Assembly: GCF_030848505.1 (NCBI RefSeq)
Contig: NZ_JAVDDU010000004.1
Location: 310,001 to 374,000 of the forward strand
Reading direction: 5' to 3'
Length of the DNA stretch: 64,000 nucleotides
Origin: Marinimicrobium hydrolyticum
GTDB lineage: Bacteria > Pseudomonadota > Gammaproteobacteria > Pseudomonadales > Cellvibrionaceae
Shown here: one piece after another, positions 1 to 9,861 of the stretch
How the letters are laid out: the number at the start of each line of letters is the position of its first letter
How positions within the stretch are numbered: position 1 is the first letter of the stretch
Notes under the pieces: generated by a model
Databases searched by the model: none
Told to the model about the DNA's origin: nothing
Seen by the model: the letters and a program-made list of their open reading frames with translations, nothing else
Made by a program: the position numbers and the translations under genes

Positions 1-291
1 TTCCACTTCCGCGGCGGTCAGGTCGCCGTTGGCGGGCAACAGGTGGTATTTCCCGGCCTCGGAAATGGCCAGGCAATCTTTAACGCCAGCCCTCTGAGTT
101 AAAACGTCGTAGACGGTTTTGTCCAACTCGCTTTTATCCACACCACTGCCCATGGTGGCGTTGCCCTGGGGATCCAGATCCACCAACAGCACACGTTTTT
201 TGGTGGCCACCAGGGAGGCAGCCAGATTGACACAGGTGGTGGTTTTGCCAACCCCGCCTTTCTGGTTGGCAACCGCGTAAATTCGGGTCAA
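1..291 (-). CDS. parA: ParA/Soj chromosome-partitioning ATPase, N-terminal part (runs off left edge)
   Basis: This is the first 97 residues of a ParA-family Walker ATPase, which moves ParB-parS complexes and segregates the origin. The deviant Walker A motif KGGVGKTT follows an N-terminus reading TRIYAVANQ, and LLVDLDPQGNAT is the switch I/A' region. Both are diagnostic of the Soj group. Translation starts at a TTG (291) preceded by AGAAGG nine bases upstream; no ATG is available. The gene lies 87 bases downstream of rsmG on the same strand, so it probably belongs to the mnmG-rsmG-parA(-parB) operon typical of gammaproteobacterial origins. The rest of parA and any parB lie outside the window. 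Confidence 0.93.
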   Translation of the reverse strand, partial: MTRIYAVANQKGGVGKTTTCVNLAASLVATKKRVLLVDLDPQGNATMGSGVDKSELDKTVYDVLTQRAGVKDCLAISEAGKYHLLPANGDLTAAEVE

Positions 292-378
292 AGTTATTAT
301 CCTTCTGCCGTCGCCGGTGCATTGAGGAGCCCGCTATTGTGTGTCACTTAAGAAGCTGCGACAAGTGCGGGACGGGAT

Positions 379-1035
379 TTAAGCTCGTTCGAGCGGCTGC
401 AAAACAACCAGGTGACGCTCGCCCTCGGTTTCCGGAACGTTTAGTTTGTGGGTACTTACTATTCTATAGGTGGCCTCGATTTCCGCAAGCTCCTGGGCCG
501 GATATTGGCCTTTCATGGCAAGAAACACGCCTTTAGGCGCCAGCAGATGGAAGCAATTGGACGTCATGTCCGCGAGACTGGCAAAGGCCCGACTCAGCAC
601 TACAGGGTACAAGGTCTTGGGTTGAAACGACTCGACCCGACGGTTCTCTACGCGCACATTCTCCAAACCCAGTTTGGTGACAACATGAAACAGAAACCGG
701 GTTTTTTTGCCCGCACTGTCGAGCAGGGTAAATTGGCATTCGGGGAGCATAATCGCCAAGGGAATGCCCGGAAGGCCGCCGCCGGTACCCACGTCGATTG
801 CAGACGCGGGGTTGAGCTCTCGTAACGTTTGAAGGACGCTTAAACTGTCCAACAGGTGTCGGCTGACCATGGCGCGTACATCCCGAACAGCCGACAAATT
901 GTAAGCGTGATTCCACTTATCCAGCTCAGCCAAGTAGATCAACAGTTGATCTAGCTGCAACTCGGTGAGTGCCAAGCCCATTTCGGCAGCGCCCGCTTCC
1001 AAGGCGGGCCGGAGTGCTTCTACCGGATCACTCAT
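379..1035 (-). CDS. rsmG: 16S rRNA (guanine527-N7)-methyltransferase RsmG
   Basis: RsmG (GidB) methylates N7 of G527 in 16S rRNA using S-adenosylmethionine in the cytoplasm. The 218-residue product has normal family length. The SAM-binding loop [10 protein letters not shown] lies at residues 81-90, and the N-terminal [12 protein letters not shown] signature lies at 41-52. Its ATG overlaps the mnmG stop codon (ATGA, four bases), so the two are translationally coupled. Loss of RsmG is known in other bacteria to give low-level streptomycin resistance; nothing here suggests damage. Confidence 0.97.
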   Translation of the reverse strand: MSDPVEALRPALEAGAAEMGLALTELQLDQLLIYLAELDKWNHAYNLSAVRDVRAMVSRHLLDSLSVLQTLRELNPASAIDVGTGGGLPGIPLAIMLPECQFTLLDSAGKKTRFLFHVVTKLGLENVRVENRRVESFQPKTLYPVVLSRAFASLADMTSNCFHLLAPKGVFLAMKGQYPAQELAEIEATYRIVSTHKLNVPETEGERHLVVLQPLERA

Positions 1036-2927
1036 GACGCGCGGCTGGTCTTCTGGCGCAAAAGACCCCGTTTTTTCAAGAAAATGAGCAGTAGTGACAC
1101 CGCCGCCGGAGTGACACCGGGGACTCTTGACGCCCTGGCCAAGGTCGCCGGTCGCGCTTCCGTTAGTTTCTGTTTGACCTCGTTGGACAAACCCTCGACT
1201 CGGGAAAAGTCAAAGTCGTCGGGAATGGCCGTTTCCTCATAAGCTCTCAGCCGATCGATTTCACCCTGCTGGCGGTCGATATAGCCGGAGTATTTGGCGT
1301 CAATTTCAATCTGCTGGGCTACGCGAAGATCCTGCACGGCTACCCCTTTCAAGGGCGCTACATCACTGTACGTCAGTTCTGGACGCTTAAGCAGCTCGAA
1401 CAGGTTGTATTCCCGGCTGAGCTTGGCCTCCATCTTGTTTTCCAACTGTAGCGCTTCCGGCGACCCGGCTTGTACCCAGGTGCTTTTCAAACGCTGCTGT
1501 TCCTGGGCTATAGCCTCGCGCTGTTCACAAAAAGTTCGCCAGTGATCGTCGGCAATCAAGCCTAGGTTTCGACCCTGTTCGGTAAGGCGCAAGTCCGCAT
1601 TGTCTTCGCGCAGCAACAGCCGGTATTCCGCGCGGCTGGTAAACATACGGTAGGGTTCACTGGTACCGTGGGTAATCAGATCATCGACCAATACACCCAG
1701 GTAAGCCTGATCACGGCGAGGACACCAGGGCTCTTTTTCCTGCACGCGCAGTGCCGCGTTTACGCCCGCCAATAGACCTTGGGCGCCAGCCTCTTCGTAA
1801 CCGGTGGTGCCATTAATTTGCCCAGCAAAGAAAAGCCCTTCAATGGCCTTGGTTTCCAGGTTGTACTGCAAATCCTGCGGGTTAAAAAAGTCGTATTCGA
1901 TGGCGTAGCCCGGGCGGGTGATATGGGCATTTTCAAAGCCCTTGATGGACCGCACCAGGGCAATTTGCACGTCGAACGGCAAGCTAGTGGATATACCGTT
2001 AGGGTACAGCTCCGCGGTGTTTAATCCCTCGGGCTCGATAAACACCTGATGAGAGCTTTTGTCGGCAAACCGGTGAATTTTGTCTTCAATGGATGGGCAA
2101 TAACGGGGCCCAACCCCTTCGATGACGCCGGAATACATGGGTGATCGATCCAGGCCGCCGCGAATGACATCATGAGTCTGTTCGTTGGTGTGGGTCACCC
2201 AGCAGCACACTTGGCGTGGATGCAGATCCTGGCTGCCGTGCACCGACATCACCGGCCGGGGCTCATCGCCCCATTGTTCCTGCAACTCACTAAAATCGAC
2301 ACTTTTGGCGTCAATGCGTGGGGGCGTGCCAGTTTTCAACCGATCCACGCGCAGCGGCAACTCTCGTAGTCGTTGCGCCAGCGCTTGTGCTGGTGGGTCG
2401 CCCGCGCGGCCACCTGCGTGGTTTTCCAGGCCGATGTGAATCCGGCCACCCAAAAAAGTGCCCGTGGTCAGCACCACCGAAGGCGCATGAAACTTCAGCC
2501 CCATTTGAGTCACAACACCGGTCACGCGGTTGCCTTCAACGATCAGATCGTCAGCAGCCTGTTGGAAAATCCACAGGTTGGGTTGTGATTCCAATACGCT
2601 CCGGATGGCCGCTTTGTACAGAGCCCGATCCGCTTGTGCTCGAGTAGCCCGGACAGCCGGACCTTTGCGGGAATTGAGTACTCGAAACTGGATGCCGGCG
2701 TGGTCTGTCGCCAACGCCATGGCGCCACCCAGAGCATCAATTTCCTTCACCAAATGGCTTTTGCCGATGCCGCCAATAGCGGGATTGCAGGACATCTGGC
2801 CCAAGGTGTCGATGTTATGGGTCAGCAACAGCGTTCGACAGCCCATTCGCGCTGACGCCAGGCACGCCTCGGTGCCGGCGTGGCCGCCGCCAATCACGAT
2901 TACATCGAAGCGTTCCGGATAGTTCAT
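1032..2927 (-). CDS. mnmG: tRNA uridine-5-carboxymethylaminomethyl modification enzyme MnmG
   Basis: MnmG (GidA) is an FAD enzyme that works with MnmE to make the cmnm5 modification at wobble U34 of tRNA. The 631-residue product has the FAD loop GGGHAG at residues 13-18 and conserved blocks such as [10 protein letters not shown] and EYDFFNP. It heads the leftward mnmG-rsmG-parA operon. A promoter-like pair (TATAAT at 3014-3019, TTGTAC at 3038-3043 on this strand) lies about 90 bases upstream, on the edge of the putative origin. The partner gene mnmE lies about 1.1 kb away across the origin spacer, on the same strand. Confidence 0.98.
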   Translation of the reverse strand: MNYPERFDVIVIGGGHAGTEACLASARMGCRTLLLTHNIDTLGQMSCNPAIGGIGKSHLVKEIDALGGAMALATDHAGIQFRVLNSRKGPAVRATRAQADRALYKAAIRSVLESQPNLWIFQQAADDLIVEGNRVTGVVTQMGLKFHAPSVVLTTGTFLGGRIHIGLENHAGGRAGDPPAQALAQRLRELPLRVDRLKTGTPPRIDAKSVDFSELQEQWGDEPRPVMSVHGSQDLHPRQVCCWVTHTNEQTHDVIRGGLDRSPMYSGVIEGVGPRYCPSIEDKIHRFADKSSHQVFIEPEGLNTAELYPNGISTSLPFDVQIALVRSIKGFENAHITRPGYAIEYDFFNPQDLQYNLETKAIEGLFFAGQINGTTGYEEAGAQGLLAGVNAALRVQEKEPWCPRRDQAYLGVLVDDLITHGTSEPYRMFTSRAEYRLLLREDNADLRLTEQGRNLGLIADDHWRTFCEQREAIAQEQQRLKSTWVQAGSPEALQLENKMEAKLSREYNLFELLKRPELTYSDVAPLKGVAVQDLRVAQQIEIDAKYSGYIDRQQGEIDRLRAYEETAIPDDFDFSRVEGLSNEVKQKLTEARPATLARASRVPGVTPAAVSLLLIFLKKRGLLRQKTSRAS

Positions 2928-3530
2928 GGTGTTGTCTCAAAACCGTCAGTGTTCAGGTGGTTGCCCAGCGACTGCAAAAAGCGAGCTGAGGCCCTAATCC
3001 CGAAAGGGCGAGCATTATAGGGTCAGAAGATCCATTTGTACAAAAGTTGCGCAAGCGAGTTTTTAGAGTTTTTTGTGTATACAAACGAATTAATAAATTA
3101 GTTTATTTAATGTATGTAAAGAATGATGTTGTTATTAAGTATATAGGCGCAAAAATCGTTGGATAAGTCTAATTTGTTTATATTTTTCAATGCCTTACAG
3201 ACATAGTAAGTGGGTACTTCAAGGGTGTTCAAGCTGAACGCAAGCTGCCGGTAAGCTGCGGACAGAATGCCGAGTTATACAAAAAGGTCTCAAACGACAA
3301 CTTATCCACATTTCTGTCCCGAAGTTATACGGTATCAAAACACACACTTAGGCACAGAAAAATAAATTTTTTAAGTAAAACAGGAATTTAGAGTATAAAC
3401 CTGTGAATAAATGTGGATAAGTGTCCTAAGTGACGTCGCATGCCCGCTGCAATGTGTGGATAAGTTTGTACACATGAGCGGAAAATGGTACCCCTAAACC
3501 AGGCCGAGGGAATAAAGGAGAAGGGTAAAA
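2928..3530. other. Putative oriC: AT-rich spacer with DnaA boxes upstream of mnmG
   Basis: This 603-base gene-free spacer between mnmG and the DUF924 gene is strongly AT-rich at about 3050-3200. It carries three perfect DnaA boxes: TTATCCACA at 3302-3310 (+), and its complement at 3412-3420 and 3455-3463. A relaxed box, TGTGAATAA, abuts the second at 3402-3410. Weaker two-mismatch matches occur near 3160 and 3350. The mnmG-adjacent position matches E. coli oriC. The spacer before dnaA also holds boxes, so which one fires, or whether both act as in Pseudomonas, cannot be told from sequence alone. Confidence 0.7.
3014..3043 (-). promoter_or_regulatory. Predicted sigma-70 promoter of mnmG-rsmG-parA
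   Basis: On the minus strand a perfect TATAAT (3014-3019) is preceded, 18 bases away, by TTGTAC (3038-3043), which is 4/6 to the -35 consensus. It faces mnmG. Transcription from here would start at the edge of the DnaA-box spacer, as gidA transcription does at the E. coli oriC. Confidence 0.55.
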
Positions 3531-4067
3531 ATGATAGAAACAGTGCTGCATTTCTGGTTTTCAGAGCTAAAACCAGCTCAATGGTTTAAAAAAGACGCGT
3601 ACATTGACCGGGTAATCGCTCGACGGTTTGGGTCTTTGTTGGAGGAAGTGGCGGCTTGCGAGCACTACAGTTGGCGGAAAAAGCCACGCGGGCGCTTGGC
3701 GGAAGTGCTTGTTTTAGACCAATTTTCCCGAAACATTCATCGGGGCACGGCGCGGGCTTTCGAGAACGATGCTCTAGGGCTCGCTTTAGCGCAGGAAGCC
3801 ATAGCGGCGGGCGCTGATCAGTCGCTTAGGCCCGATCAGTTGAGTTTTCTCTATATGCCTTTCATGCACAGTGAGTCTCTGCGTATTCACGACCTGGCGG
3901 TGGAATTATTCAGTGCGCCGGGTCTGGAAGATAACCTGGAGTTTGAACTAAAACACCGGGCGATTATTGAGAGGTTTAGGCGTTATCCACACCGCAACGC
4001 CCTGTTGGGGAGGCCGTCAACGCCTGAGGAGGTGGAGTTTTTAAAGCAGCCGGGTTCGGGCTTTTAA
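3531..4067 (+). CDS. DUF924 family (COG3803) TPR-like cytoplasmic protein
   Basis: This 178-residue protein matches the DUF924/COG3803 family: N-terminal HFWFSEL followed by WF..., RGRLAEVLVLDQFSRNIHRG in the middle, and YMPFMHSES near residue 110. Family members are small helical cytoplasmic proteins with a TPR-like fold and no proven biochemical role. A good Shine-Dalgarno (AAAGGAGAAGGG) precedes the ATG. The gene converges on mnmE with only six bases between stop codons. It sits alone between the origin spacer and mnmE. Confidence 0.9.
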   Translation: MIETVLHFWFSELKPAQWFKKDAYIDRVIARRFGSLLEEVAACEHYSWRKKPRGRLAEVLVLDQFSRNIHRGTARAFENDALGLALAQEAIAAGADQSLRPDQLSFLYMPFMHSESLRIHDLAVELFSAPGLEDNLEFELKHRAIIERFRRYPHRNALLGRPSTPEEVEFLKQPGSGF

Positions 4068-4073
4068 GGGTTT

Positions 4074-5429
4074 TTACTTCCCGATGCAGAAGCTGCCAAA
4101 GATTCGGCCCAGCAGATCATCGGAGGTAAATTGCCCGGTAATTTCGCTCAGGGCCTCCTGAGCTTGGCGCAGGTCTTCGGCTAGGAGCTCTCCCGCCGCG
4201 TGTGACTGCAGTTGCGCTTGGCCAGCATCCAGGCTGATGCTGGCGCGCTCCAGAGCATCCAGATGACGGCGACGGGCGGTGAAGCCCCCTTGGCTCTGAT
4301 TGTCGTAACCCATGAGTTGTTTCAGATGGGTTTTTAGCGCTTCTAAGCCTTCGCTGGTAACGGTTGATAAACCGATACAGACCGGGTGGGTTTCTGATCG
4401 GATACCCGCGGGTTCACCGGTTAGGTCGATTTTGTTGCGCACCAGAGTGATCTTGTCGGAGGGAAACCGGTTAACGAACTCTGGCCAAACTTCGGCTGGA
4501 TCAAGGGACTCGGTTTCCCGGCCATCGACTAACAACAACAGCCGGTCGGCCCGTTGGATCTCTTCCCAGGCGCGAGCAATACCAATTTTCTCCACTTCAT
4601 CGGGGCTGTCCCGTAAGCCCGCGGTGTCGATTATGTGCAGTGGCATGCCGTCGATATGAATGTGTTCACGCACCAAGTCGCGGGTGGTGCCCTCGATGCT
4701 GGTCACAATGGCACTGTCGCGGCCACTGAGGGCGTTCAGCAAGCTGGATTTGCCGGCGTTGGGGCGACCGGCGATCACCACATGCATACCGTCACGCATA
4801 AGCACGCCCTGACGGGCTTCAGCGAACACTTCATTCAAACGTTGTTTTATTTCCGCCAGATCGGTTGCGACTTTACCGTCGGTCAGAAAATCGATTTCCT
4901 CTTCGGGGAAGTCGATGGCCGCTTCTACATAGATGCGCAGTTGTATGAGCGCTTCCACCAGCTCCTGAATACGAACCGAGAAAGCGCCTTGCAGTGAGCG
5001 CAATGCGTTGCGGGCCGCTTGTTCAGTACCGGCGTCAATCAGATCAGCGATGGCTTCCGCTTGGGCTAAATCGAGCTTGTCATTCAGGAATGCTCGTTCT
5101 GAGAATTCACCTGGCCGTGCCAGGCGGACGCCCAACTGCGTGAGGTGTTGCAGTAGTAGGTCGAGAATAACAGGACCGCCGTGACCCTGGAGCTCCAGTA
5201 CGTCTTCGCCGGTAAATGAGTTGGGGGAGGGAAAGTAGAGCGCAATGCCCTGGTCTAGAACTTGTCCGCTTTTATCCAGAAAGTCGCAGTAATGCGCGTG
5301 ACGCGGCTTAAGGGTTTGTCCTACCAGGGGCAGACACAATTCTGGTACTCCGGGTCCGGACACTCGGACAATGCCAACGCCGCCGCGCCCCGGAGCGGTG
5401 GCGACGGCGGCAATGGTGTCTAGGGACAT
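4074..5429 (-). CDS. mnmE: tRNA modification GTPase MnmE
   Basis: MnmE (TrmE) is the GTPase partner of MnmG in wobble-uridine modification. From the ATG at 5429 the product is 451 residues. It has an N-terminal tetrahydrofolate-binding domain, a G domain inserted in a helical domain (P-loop GRPNAGKS at about 221-228, [10 protein letters not shown] switch II, NKID) and the C-terminal FCIGK signature with the functional cysteine. A TTG at 5438 is an alternative start three codons upstream, but the family usually begins near the chosen methionine. It is the last gene of the leftward rpmH-rnpA-yidD-yidC-mnmE cluster. Confidence 0.97.
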   Translation of the reverse strand: MSLDTIAAVATAPGRGGVGIVRVSGPGVPELCLPLVGQTLKPRHAHYCDFLDKSGQVLDQGIALYFPSPNSFTGEDVLELQGHGGPVILDLLLQHLTQLGVRLARPGEFSERAFLNDKLDLAQAEAIADLIDAGTEQAARNALRSLQGAFSVRIQELVEALIQLRIYVEAAIDFPEEEIDFLTDGKVATDLAEIKQRLNEVFAEARQGVLMRDGMHVVIAGRPNAGKSSLLNALSGRDSAIVTSIEGTTRDLVREHIHIDGMPLHIIDTAGLRDSPDEVEKIGIARAWEEIQRADRLLLLVDGRETESLDPAEVWPEFVNRFPSDKITLVRNKIDLTGEPAGIRSETHPVCIGLSTVTSEGLEALKTHLKQLMGYDNQSQGGFTARRRHLDALERASISLDAGQAQLQSHAAGELLAEDLRQAQEALSEITGQFTSDDLLGRIFGSFCIGK

Positions 5430-5449
5430 TGGCTTCAAACGGTGTTCAC

Positions 5450-7150
5450 CTAAGTGGTTTTTGGCTTCCCTTCGTTTTCAATATTCCGGGTAATCACATA
5501 CTGCTGAGCGATGGACAGCGCGTTGTTGGTTACCCAGTACAGTACCAGCCCCGCGGGGAAGAACAGGAACAGGAAGGTAAACACAATTGGCATCATCTGC
5601 ATGATCTTCGCTTGTGTCGGATCCGGAGGCGTCGGGTTCAATTTGAACTGAATAAACATGGTCAGACCCATCAACAGGGGCAGGACGAAGTAGGGGTCAC
5701 GCACCGAGAGATCCTGAATCCACAGGAAGAAAGGCGCATGGCGCAGTTCAACACTTTCCATCAGTACCCAGTACAGGGCGAGGAACACCGGCATCTGTAC
5801 CAGAATGGGTAAACAGCCGCCCAATGGGTTCACTTTTTCCTTTTTATAAAGCTTCATCAGCTCCTGGGACATCTTCTGGCGGTCGTCACCATAGCGCTCT
5901 TTCAGCTCGGCCATCATGGGACTTAACTTGCGCATCTTGGCCATGGACCGGTAGCTGGTGGCGGATAGCTTAAAGAATGCTGCCTTAATAACTATTGTTA
6001 AAGCAATAATTGCAAGTCCCCAGTTGCCCAGGAAGCCGTGAATCCAGTTGAGGATAGTGAACAAGGGTTTGGCCAACCACCACAACCAACCGTAATCCAC
6101 GGTCAGATCCAAATAAGGGGAAATCTCCGCCAAACGGTGGGTGTATTTAGGACCTGAATAGAAGCTGGCGCTGATCGTGCCTTGCTCGCCGGGGCCGATT
6201 CGGGTGCTGGGACTGGTGAACCCCATCAGGTACATATCCTGATTACCCAACTGGCGCAAATGATAGTTGTGGGTAGCGTCAGGGCTGGGCACCCAGGCAC
6301 TGACAAAGTAGTGTTGAATCATGGCGACCCAGCCACCTTCGTGGGTGGTTTGGAAGCCGCCGTCGCGCATGTCACTGAAGCTGATGCGCTTGTAACGAGT
6401 ATCCGCTGTGGTGAGGGCGGCACCGAGATAGGGGTTGAGGGCAAAGAGGCCACCAGGGCCGTCGCCGGCTTCGGAACTGTCTCTTTTGATTTGGCCGTAC
6501 AAGCTCGCTTGCCAAGGTTGATCGGTTTGGTTATCAATCAGATAAACCACGTCAACCAAGTAATCGCCACGAGTGAAGATAAAACGCTTGGTAATATCCA
6601 CGCCGTTTTGATTCAGGGTGAGATCCACTTGCAGTTGGTCTTCACCCTCTTCTAAACGGTATTCGGTAGCTTCGGCATTAAACACCGGCCGACCTTCCCG
6701 GGTATCGGTTCCATTGCGACCGACCAAGCCACTTTGGGATACATAGGTTTGAAAGTCGCTGTCATTGAGCATGACAAAGGGCACGTCGGGTCGATTTAGC
6801 TTGGCGTGGTGTTGCGGTAACGCCAAGTAGACAATGTCGCCACCGCGCAGATCGATATCCACCTCGAGAGTATCGGTAGTTACGCTAACAGTGCGGGCGT
6901 AAGCGGCACCTAGATCAATGTCTTGCTCCGGTACATCAAGTTGTTCATCGGGAGCGGTGGGCAACTCGCTCACGCCGCTGTCAGTAACATCGGGCAGTTC
7001 CCGCTCCGGTGACGGGGAAGTAGCGCGGCGTTCTGCGGCTGGCAGACGTTCCGCCGGTGCCACTGTTTCCTGGAAGTCAGTCCAGCGGATAATCAGTGTG
7101 AAGACTACGGCGCACATAGCCGCGATTAACATGGTTTTTTGCCAATCCAT
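5450..7150 (-). CDS. yidC: Membrane protein insertase YidC
   Basis: YidC inserts and folds inner-membrane proteins, alone or with SecYEG. The product (566 residues from the chosen start) has an N-terminal membrane anchor, a large periplasmic P1 domain rich in beta strands (about 50-340), and a C-terminal five-helix core with [20 protein letters not shown] and a [10 protein letters not shown] segment. I chose ATG 7150 because it gives the conserved MDWQ N-terminus and lies one base after the yidD stop (TAA-A-ATG), which suggests coupling. An ATG at 7165 would add five residues and overlap yidD. Confidence 0.97.
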   Translation of the reverse strand: MDWQKTMLIAAMCAVVFTLIIRWTDFQETVAPAERLPAAERRATSPSPERELPDVTDSGVSELPTAPDEQLDVPEQDIDLGAAYARTVSVTTDTLEVDIDLRGGDIVYLALPQHHAKLNRPDVPFVMLNDSDFQTYVSQSGLVGRNGTDTREGRPVFNAEATEYRLEEGEDQLQVDLTLNQNGVDITKRFIFTRGDYLVDVVYLIDNQTDQPWQASLYGQIKRDSSEAGDGPGGLFALNPYLGAALTTADTRYKRISFSDMRDGGFQTTHEGGWVAMIQHYFVSAWVPSPDATHNYHLRQLGNQDMYLMGFTSPSTRIGPGEQGTISASFYSGPKYTHRLAEISPYLDLTVDYGWLWWLAKPLFTILNWIHGFLGNWGLAIIALTIVIKAAFFKLSATSYRSMAKMRKLSPMMAELKERYGDDRQKMSQELMKLYKKEKVNPLGGCLPILVQMPVFLALYWVLMESVELRHAPFFLWIQDLSVRDPYFVLPLLMGLTMFIQFKLNPTPPDPTQAKIMQMMPIVFTFLFLFFPAGLVLYWVTNNALSIAQQYVITRNIENEGKPKTT

Positions 7151-7151
7151 T

Positions 7152-7400
7152 TTATTTGCTGCCATCAGAGTGAGTTGAGTGCGAGGTCGTGTCGGGTACT
7201 AAGTCGATACCACCGCTGTGCCAGGGGTGGCATTTTAATAGCCGGCGCACGGTTAGATAAGCCCCTTTCCAAAACCCGTGGGTTTCGAGCGCTTCTTCCG
7301 CATAGTGGGAACAGGTGGGGTAAAAGCGGCATTGATTTCCCACCCAGGGACTGAGTAGGTAGCGATAAATGTGAATCAATTTGATTGCGAGCCAGCGCAT
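7152..7400 (-). CDS. yidD: Membrane protein insertion efficiency factor YidD
   Basis: YidD is a small, positively charged inner-face membrane protein that assists YidC-dependent insertion. The 82-residue product carries the family signature YLLSPWVGNQCRFYPTCSHY (residues 14-33) with its conserved cysteines, followed by the WHSGGID block. It lies between rnpA and yidC as in most proteobacteria. Its start is two bases after the rnpA stop. Confidence 0.96.
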   Translation of the reverse strand: MRWLAIKLIHIYRYLLSPWVGNQCRFYPTCSHYAEEALETHGFWKGAYLTVRRLLKCHPWHSGGIDLVPDTTSHSTHSDGSK

Positions 7401-7402
7401 AG

Positions 7403-7792
7403 CTATTCACCTTGAGCCGGAATGCCAGGGCGTTCTTTGTCGGCCCGGCGTTCGATTCGTTGCCACTGCTGGTTGAGCTGATGGTTCAGTTGCGGGTTGC
7501 TCAGCTCATCCATCCCTTTTCGGGCTATTACAATAACATCTAAGCCACACAGAGATTGTTGCCGCAAACGAAAAGTTTCCCGGATATGCCGCTTCAGTCG
7601 ATTTCGTTCATGGGCGAGGCGTACATGCTTCTTTCCGATAATTAAACCCAACCGGGGTCGGTCTAACTGGTTGAAGCGGGCGAGAATCAAAAAATGATTG
7701 TGAGAAGCGCGGAAGGGGGCATTGTCGAACACCACCTTAAAGTCGCTAGAGGTAAGCAGTCGGAGCGATTTACCAAAGGCTAGGCTGGCCAC
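7403..7792 (-). CDS. rnpA: Ribonuclease P protein component
   Basis: RnpA is the protein subunit of RNase P and helps the catalytic RNA cleave 5' leaders from pre-tRNA. The 129-residue basic protein has the expected N-terminal LRLLTSSDFKVVFD and the RNR-box region HERNRLKRHIRETFRL (about 61-76). The stretch after the core is rich in Gln and Asn. It follows rpmH closely in the same operon. Confidence 0.96.
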   Translation of the reverse strand: MASLAFGKSLRLLTSSDFKVVFDNAPFRASHNHFLILARFNQLDRPRLGLIIGKKHVRLAHERNRLKRHIRETFRLRQQSLCGLDVIVIARKGMDELSNPQLNHQLNQQWQRIERRADKERPGIPAQGE

Positions 7793-7829
7793 TTAACTCT
7801 AGCAACTTGAAAGGGGCATGGCGAGGCTA

Positions 7830-7964
7830 TCAAACAGCGAGCTGCTTGCGACCTTTAGCGCGACGACGAGCCAAAACGGCGCGGCCATTTTTGGTGGCCA
7901 TCCGGGCGCGGAAACCATGAGCACGTTTGCGCTTCAAAATGCTGGGCTGAAATGTTCTTTTCAT
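7830..7964 (-). CDS. rpmH: 50S ribosomal protein L34
   Basis: This is a 44-residue ribosomal protein, exactly the normal L34 length. The product begins [19 protein letters not shown], continues through the RMATKNGR segment and ends KGRKQLAV, which is the standard L34 pattern. It is the first gene of the leftward rpmH-rnpA-yidD-yidC-mnmE cluster. It is served by a well-formed promoter at 8027-8055 and has a short palindrome in its 5' leader. A longer frame on the opposite strand is an antisense shadow. Confidence 0.98.
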   Translation of the reverse strand: MKRTFQPSILKRKRAHGFRARMATKNGRAVLARRRAKGRKQLAV

Positions 7965-7999
7965 GGGGCTAACCTGCCGTTCAAATACACGAATTGGGC

Positions 8000-8016
8000 T
8001 TCACACTGAGTGTGAA
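8000..8016. promoter_or_regulatory. Perfect 8+1+8 palindrome in the rpmH leader
   Basis: TTCACACT and AGTGTGAA flank a single G. The site lies just downstream of the predicted rpmH -10 box, so it would be at the very 5' end of the rpmH mRNA. It could act as a protein operator or as a 5' stabilising hairpin. The sequence does not decide between these. Confidence 0.5.
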
Positions 8017-8026
8017 AAGAGGCGGG

Positions 8027-8055
8027 ATTCTAAAGAAAGTGGCCGGGTAAATCAA
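8027..8055 (-). promoter_or_regulatory. Predicted sigma-70 promoter of rpmH-rnpA operon
   Basis: On the minus strand, TTGATT (8050-8055) and TAGAAT (8027-8032) are separated by exactly 17 bases. This is a strong match in sequence and spacing, and it points toward rpmH 63 bases downstream. Confidence 0.7.
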
Positions 8056-8335
8056 TCGTTTTCTACCGGTTAAGGCGTGATTTCGGCAATTCGTGCCAGA
8101 TACCGGCTTGTCACCAAGTTACAAATATGTTGTCCACAGGTTTATGCACAATTACTGATTAAAAAACACTCAGTTTTCCGGTCGAGTTTTGTGGGTAAAA
8201 GTCAAGTATCTTCATTTATAAGCTATTGAATTTAATGCGTTTTGTATCTAAATTATTTTTCCGTTCAACTGTGGATAACTGTGAAAGGTAAGGGTACACT
8301 AGGCGGCGTTTTTAAGAATAACGATGGAGGACCTG

Positions 8336-9790
8336 GTGTTGCCGCAGTCAGTATGGAAATTGTGCGCGTCGAGCCTACAGGATGAGCTGCCGTCCCAGCA
8401 GTTCAATACGTGGATTCGACCCCTACAAATTGACGATTCAGCGCAACCGGGAGAGCTGCGTTTGCTCGCACCCAATCGATTTGTATGTGATTGGGTGAAT
8501 GAGAAGTTCTTACATCGTATTCGGGAGTTGGTCGAAAGCTTTCAAGCTGATAACGCCTTAAATGTGGTGGTAGGGACGGGCAAGTCTGCTCGACCCGCAT
8601 TCACGCCTCAAGCTATAGAGAGGGAGGAGGCCAACGCTCACCAAGGGAGAGATCAGCGCATCGAGTCTGAGCCGTACCGAGAGTCAATGCACTCCGGTGC
8701 TCCTGCTGTTCAATCACCCCCTGCCCAGCCTCCCCAACAAATAGTGGAAGTGGAAGGGGCGCTAAAACACCGCAATAACCTCAACCGCTCGTTCAGTTTC
8801 GCCAGTTTTGTAGAAGGCAAATCCAACCAGCTCGGCTTGGCCGCCTCCCGGCAGGTAGCCGAGAATCCTGGTGGCTCGTACAACCCCCTCTTTATATATG
8901 GTGGTGTCGGTCTGGGCAAAACCCACCTGATGCAGGCCGTGGGTAATGAGATGGTCAATAAGAACCCCAACGCCAAAGTTATTTACCTGCATTCGGAGCG
9001 CTTTGTCGCCGATATGGTAAAGGCGTTGCAGTTGAACGCCATCAATGACTTCAAGCGCTATTACCGTTCTGTTGATGCGTTGTTAATTGATGACATTCAG
9101 TTCTTTGCCGGTAAAGAGCGTTCTCAGGAAGAGTTTTTCCACACCTTTAACTCGCTCCTTGAGGGTGGCCAACAAATTATCCTGACCTGCGATCGCTACC
9201 CCAAGGAAATCAACGGCTTGGAAGAGCGGTTGAAATCCCGCTTCGGGTGGGGTTTAACGGTTGCGGTGGAGCCCCCTGAGCTGGAAACCCGGGTGGCCAT
9301 ATTAATGAAGAAGGCGGAGCAGGTGGGCGCTGATTTACCCCCGGAAGCCGCGTTCTTCATCGCCCAACGGATTCGCTCTAATGTGCGCGAGCTCGAGGGT
9401 GCACTTAAGCGCGTTATCGCCAATGCTCAGTTTACTGGGCGGCCCATGGATGTGGATCTGGTGCGTGAGGCGCTGAAAGATCTGCTTGCCTTGCAGGACA
9501 AGCAGGTAGGCATTGATAATATCCAGCGCGTGGTGGGGGAGTACTACAAGATTAAGATGAACGACATGTTGTCCAAGCGGCGCAGTCGTTCCGTAGCCCG
9601 GCCGAGGCAAGTCGCCATGGCTTTGGCGAAGGAGCTAACCAACCACAGTCTGCCGGAAATTGGTGAAGCCTTCGGTGGCCGCGACCACACCACGGTCTTG
9701 CACGCGTGTCGGAAAATTAAGCAAATGCAGGAAGAAGACGCCGATATTCGCGAAGATATGAAGAATTTGCTGCGATCTCTCACCACTTAA
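8336..9790 (+). CDS. dnaA: Chromosomal replication initiator DnaA
   Basis: DnaA binds DnaA boxes and melts the origin. The product has domain I ([20 protein letters not shown]), a variable Gln/Pro-rich linker (about 85-140), an AAA+ core with Walker A GGVGLGKT (about 189-196) and Walker [10 protein letters not shown], and the C-terminal box-binding helix [16 protein letters not shown] longer frame begins with ATG at 8324. However, a clean GGAGG (8326-8330) overlaps that ATG and is well spaced for GTG at 8336 or TTG at 8339, while nothing resembling a ribosome site precedes 8324. I therefore place the start at 8336 (484 residues). The gene heads dnaA-dnaN-recF-gyrB. Confidence 0.97.
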   Translation: MLPQSVWKLCASSLQDELPSQQFNTWIRPLQIDDSAQPGELRLLAPNRFVCDWVNEKFLHRIRELVESFQADNALNVVVGTGKSARPAFTPQAIEREEANAHQGRDQRIESEPYRESMHSGAPAVQSPPAQPPQQIVEVEGALKHRNNLNRSFSFASFVEGKSNQLGLAASRQVAENPGGSYNPLFIYGGVGLGKTHLMQAVGNEMVNKNPNAKVIYLHSERFVADMVKALQLNAINDFKRYYRSVDALLIDDIQFFAGKERSQEEFFHTFNSLLEGGQQIILTCDRYPKEINGLEERLKSRFGWGLTVAVEPPELETRVAILMKKAEQVGADLPPEAAFFIAQRIRSNVRELEGALKRVIANAQFTGRPMDVDLVREALKDLLALQDKQVGIDNIQRVVGEYYKIKMNDMLSKRRSRSVARPRQVAMALAKELTNHSLPEIGEAFGGRDHTTVLHACRKIKQMQEEDADIREDMKNLLRSLTT

Positions 9791-9861
9791 GCACCAAAAC
9801 GGATTACCATTAGAGCACAGTCCGGTGCTCAAACAGGAACCTTTACCAAAGAGACTCTCTC

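Larger units (their letters stand above)
7965..8335. other. rpmH-dnaA divergent spacer with DnaA boxes (second origin candidate / dnaA autoregulation)
   Basis: This spacer of about 370 bases is AT-rich at 8155-8265. It holds a perfect DnaA box on the minus strand at 8270-8278 (reads TGTGGATAA on the + strand). Two relaxed boxes, TTGTCCACA (8130-8138) and TTATGCACA (8142-8150), lie side by side. The position upstream of dnaA is the usual place for dnaA autoregulation and, in Pseudomonas, for a functional origin. Confidence 0.65.

Noticed and set aside
7818-8009. A plus-strand frame across rpmH
   Set aside because: The minus strand encodes an exact 44-residue L34; the plus frame is its shadow.
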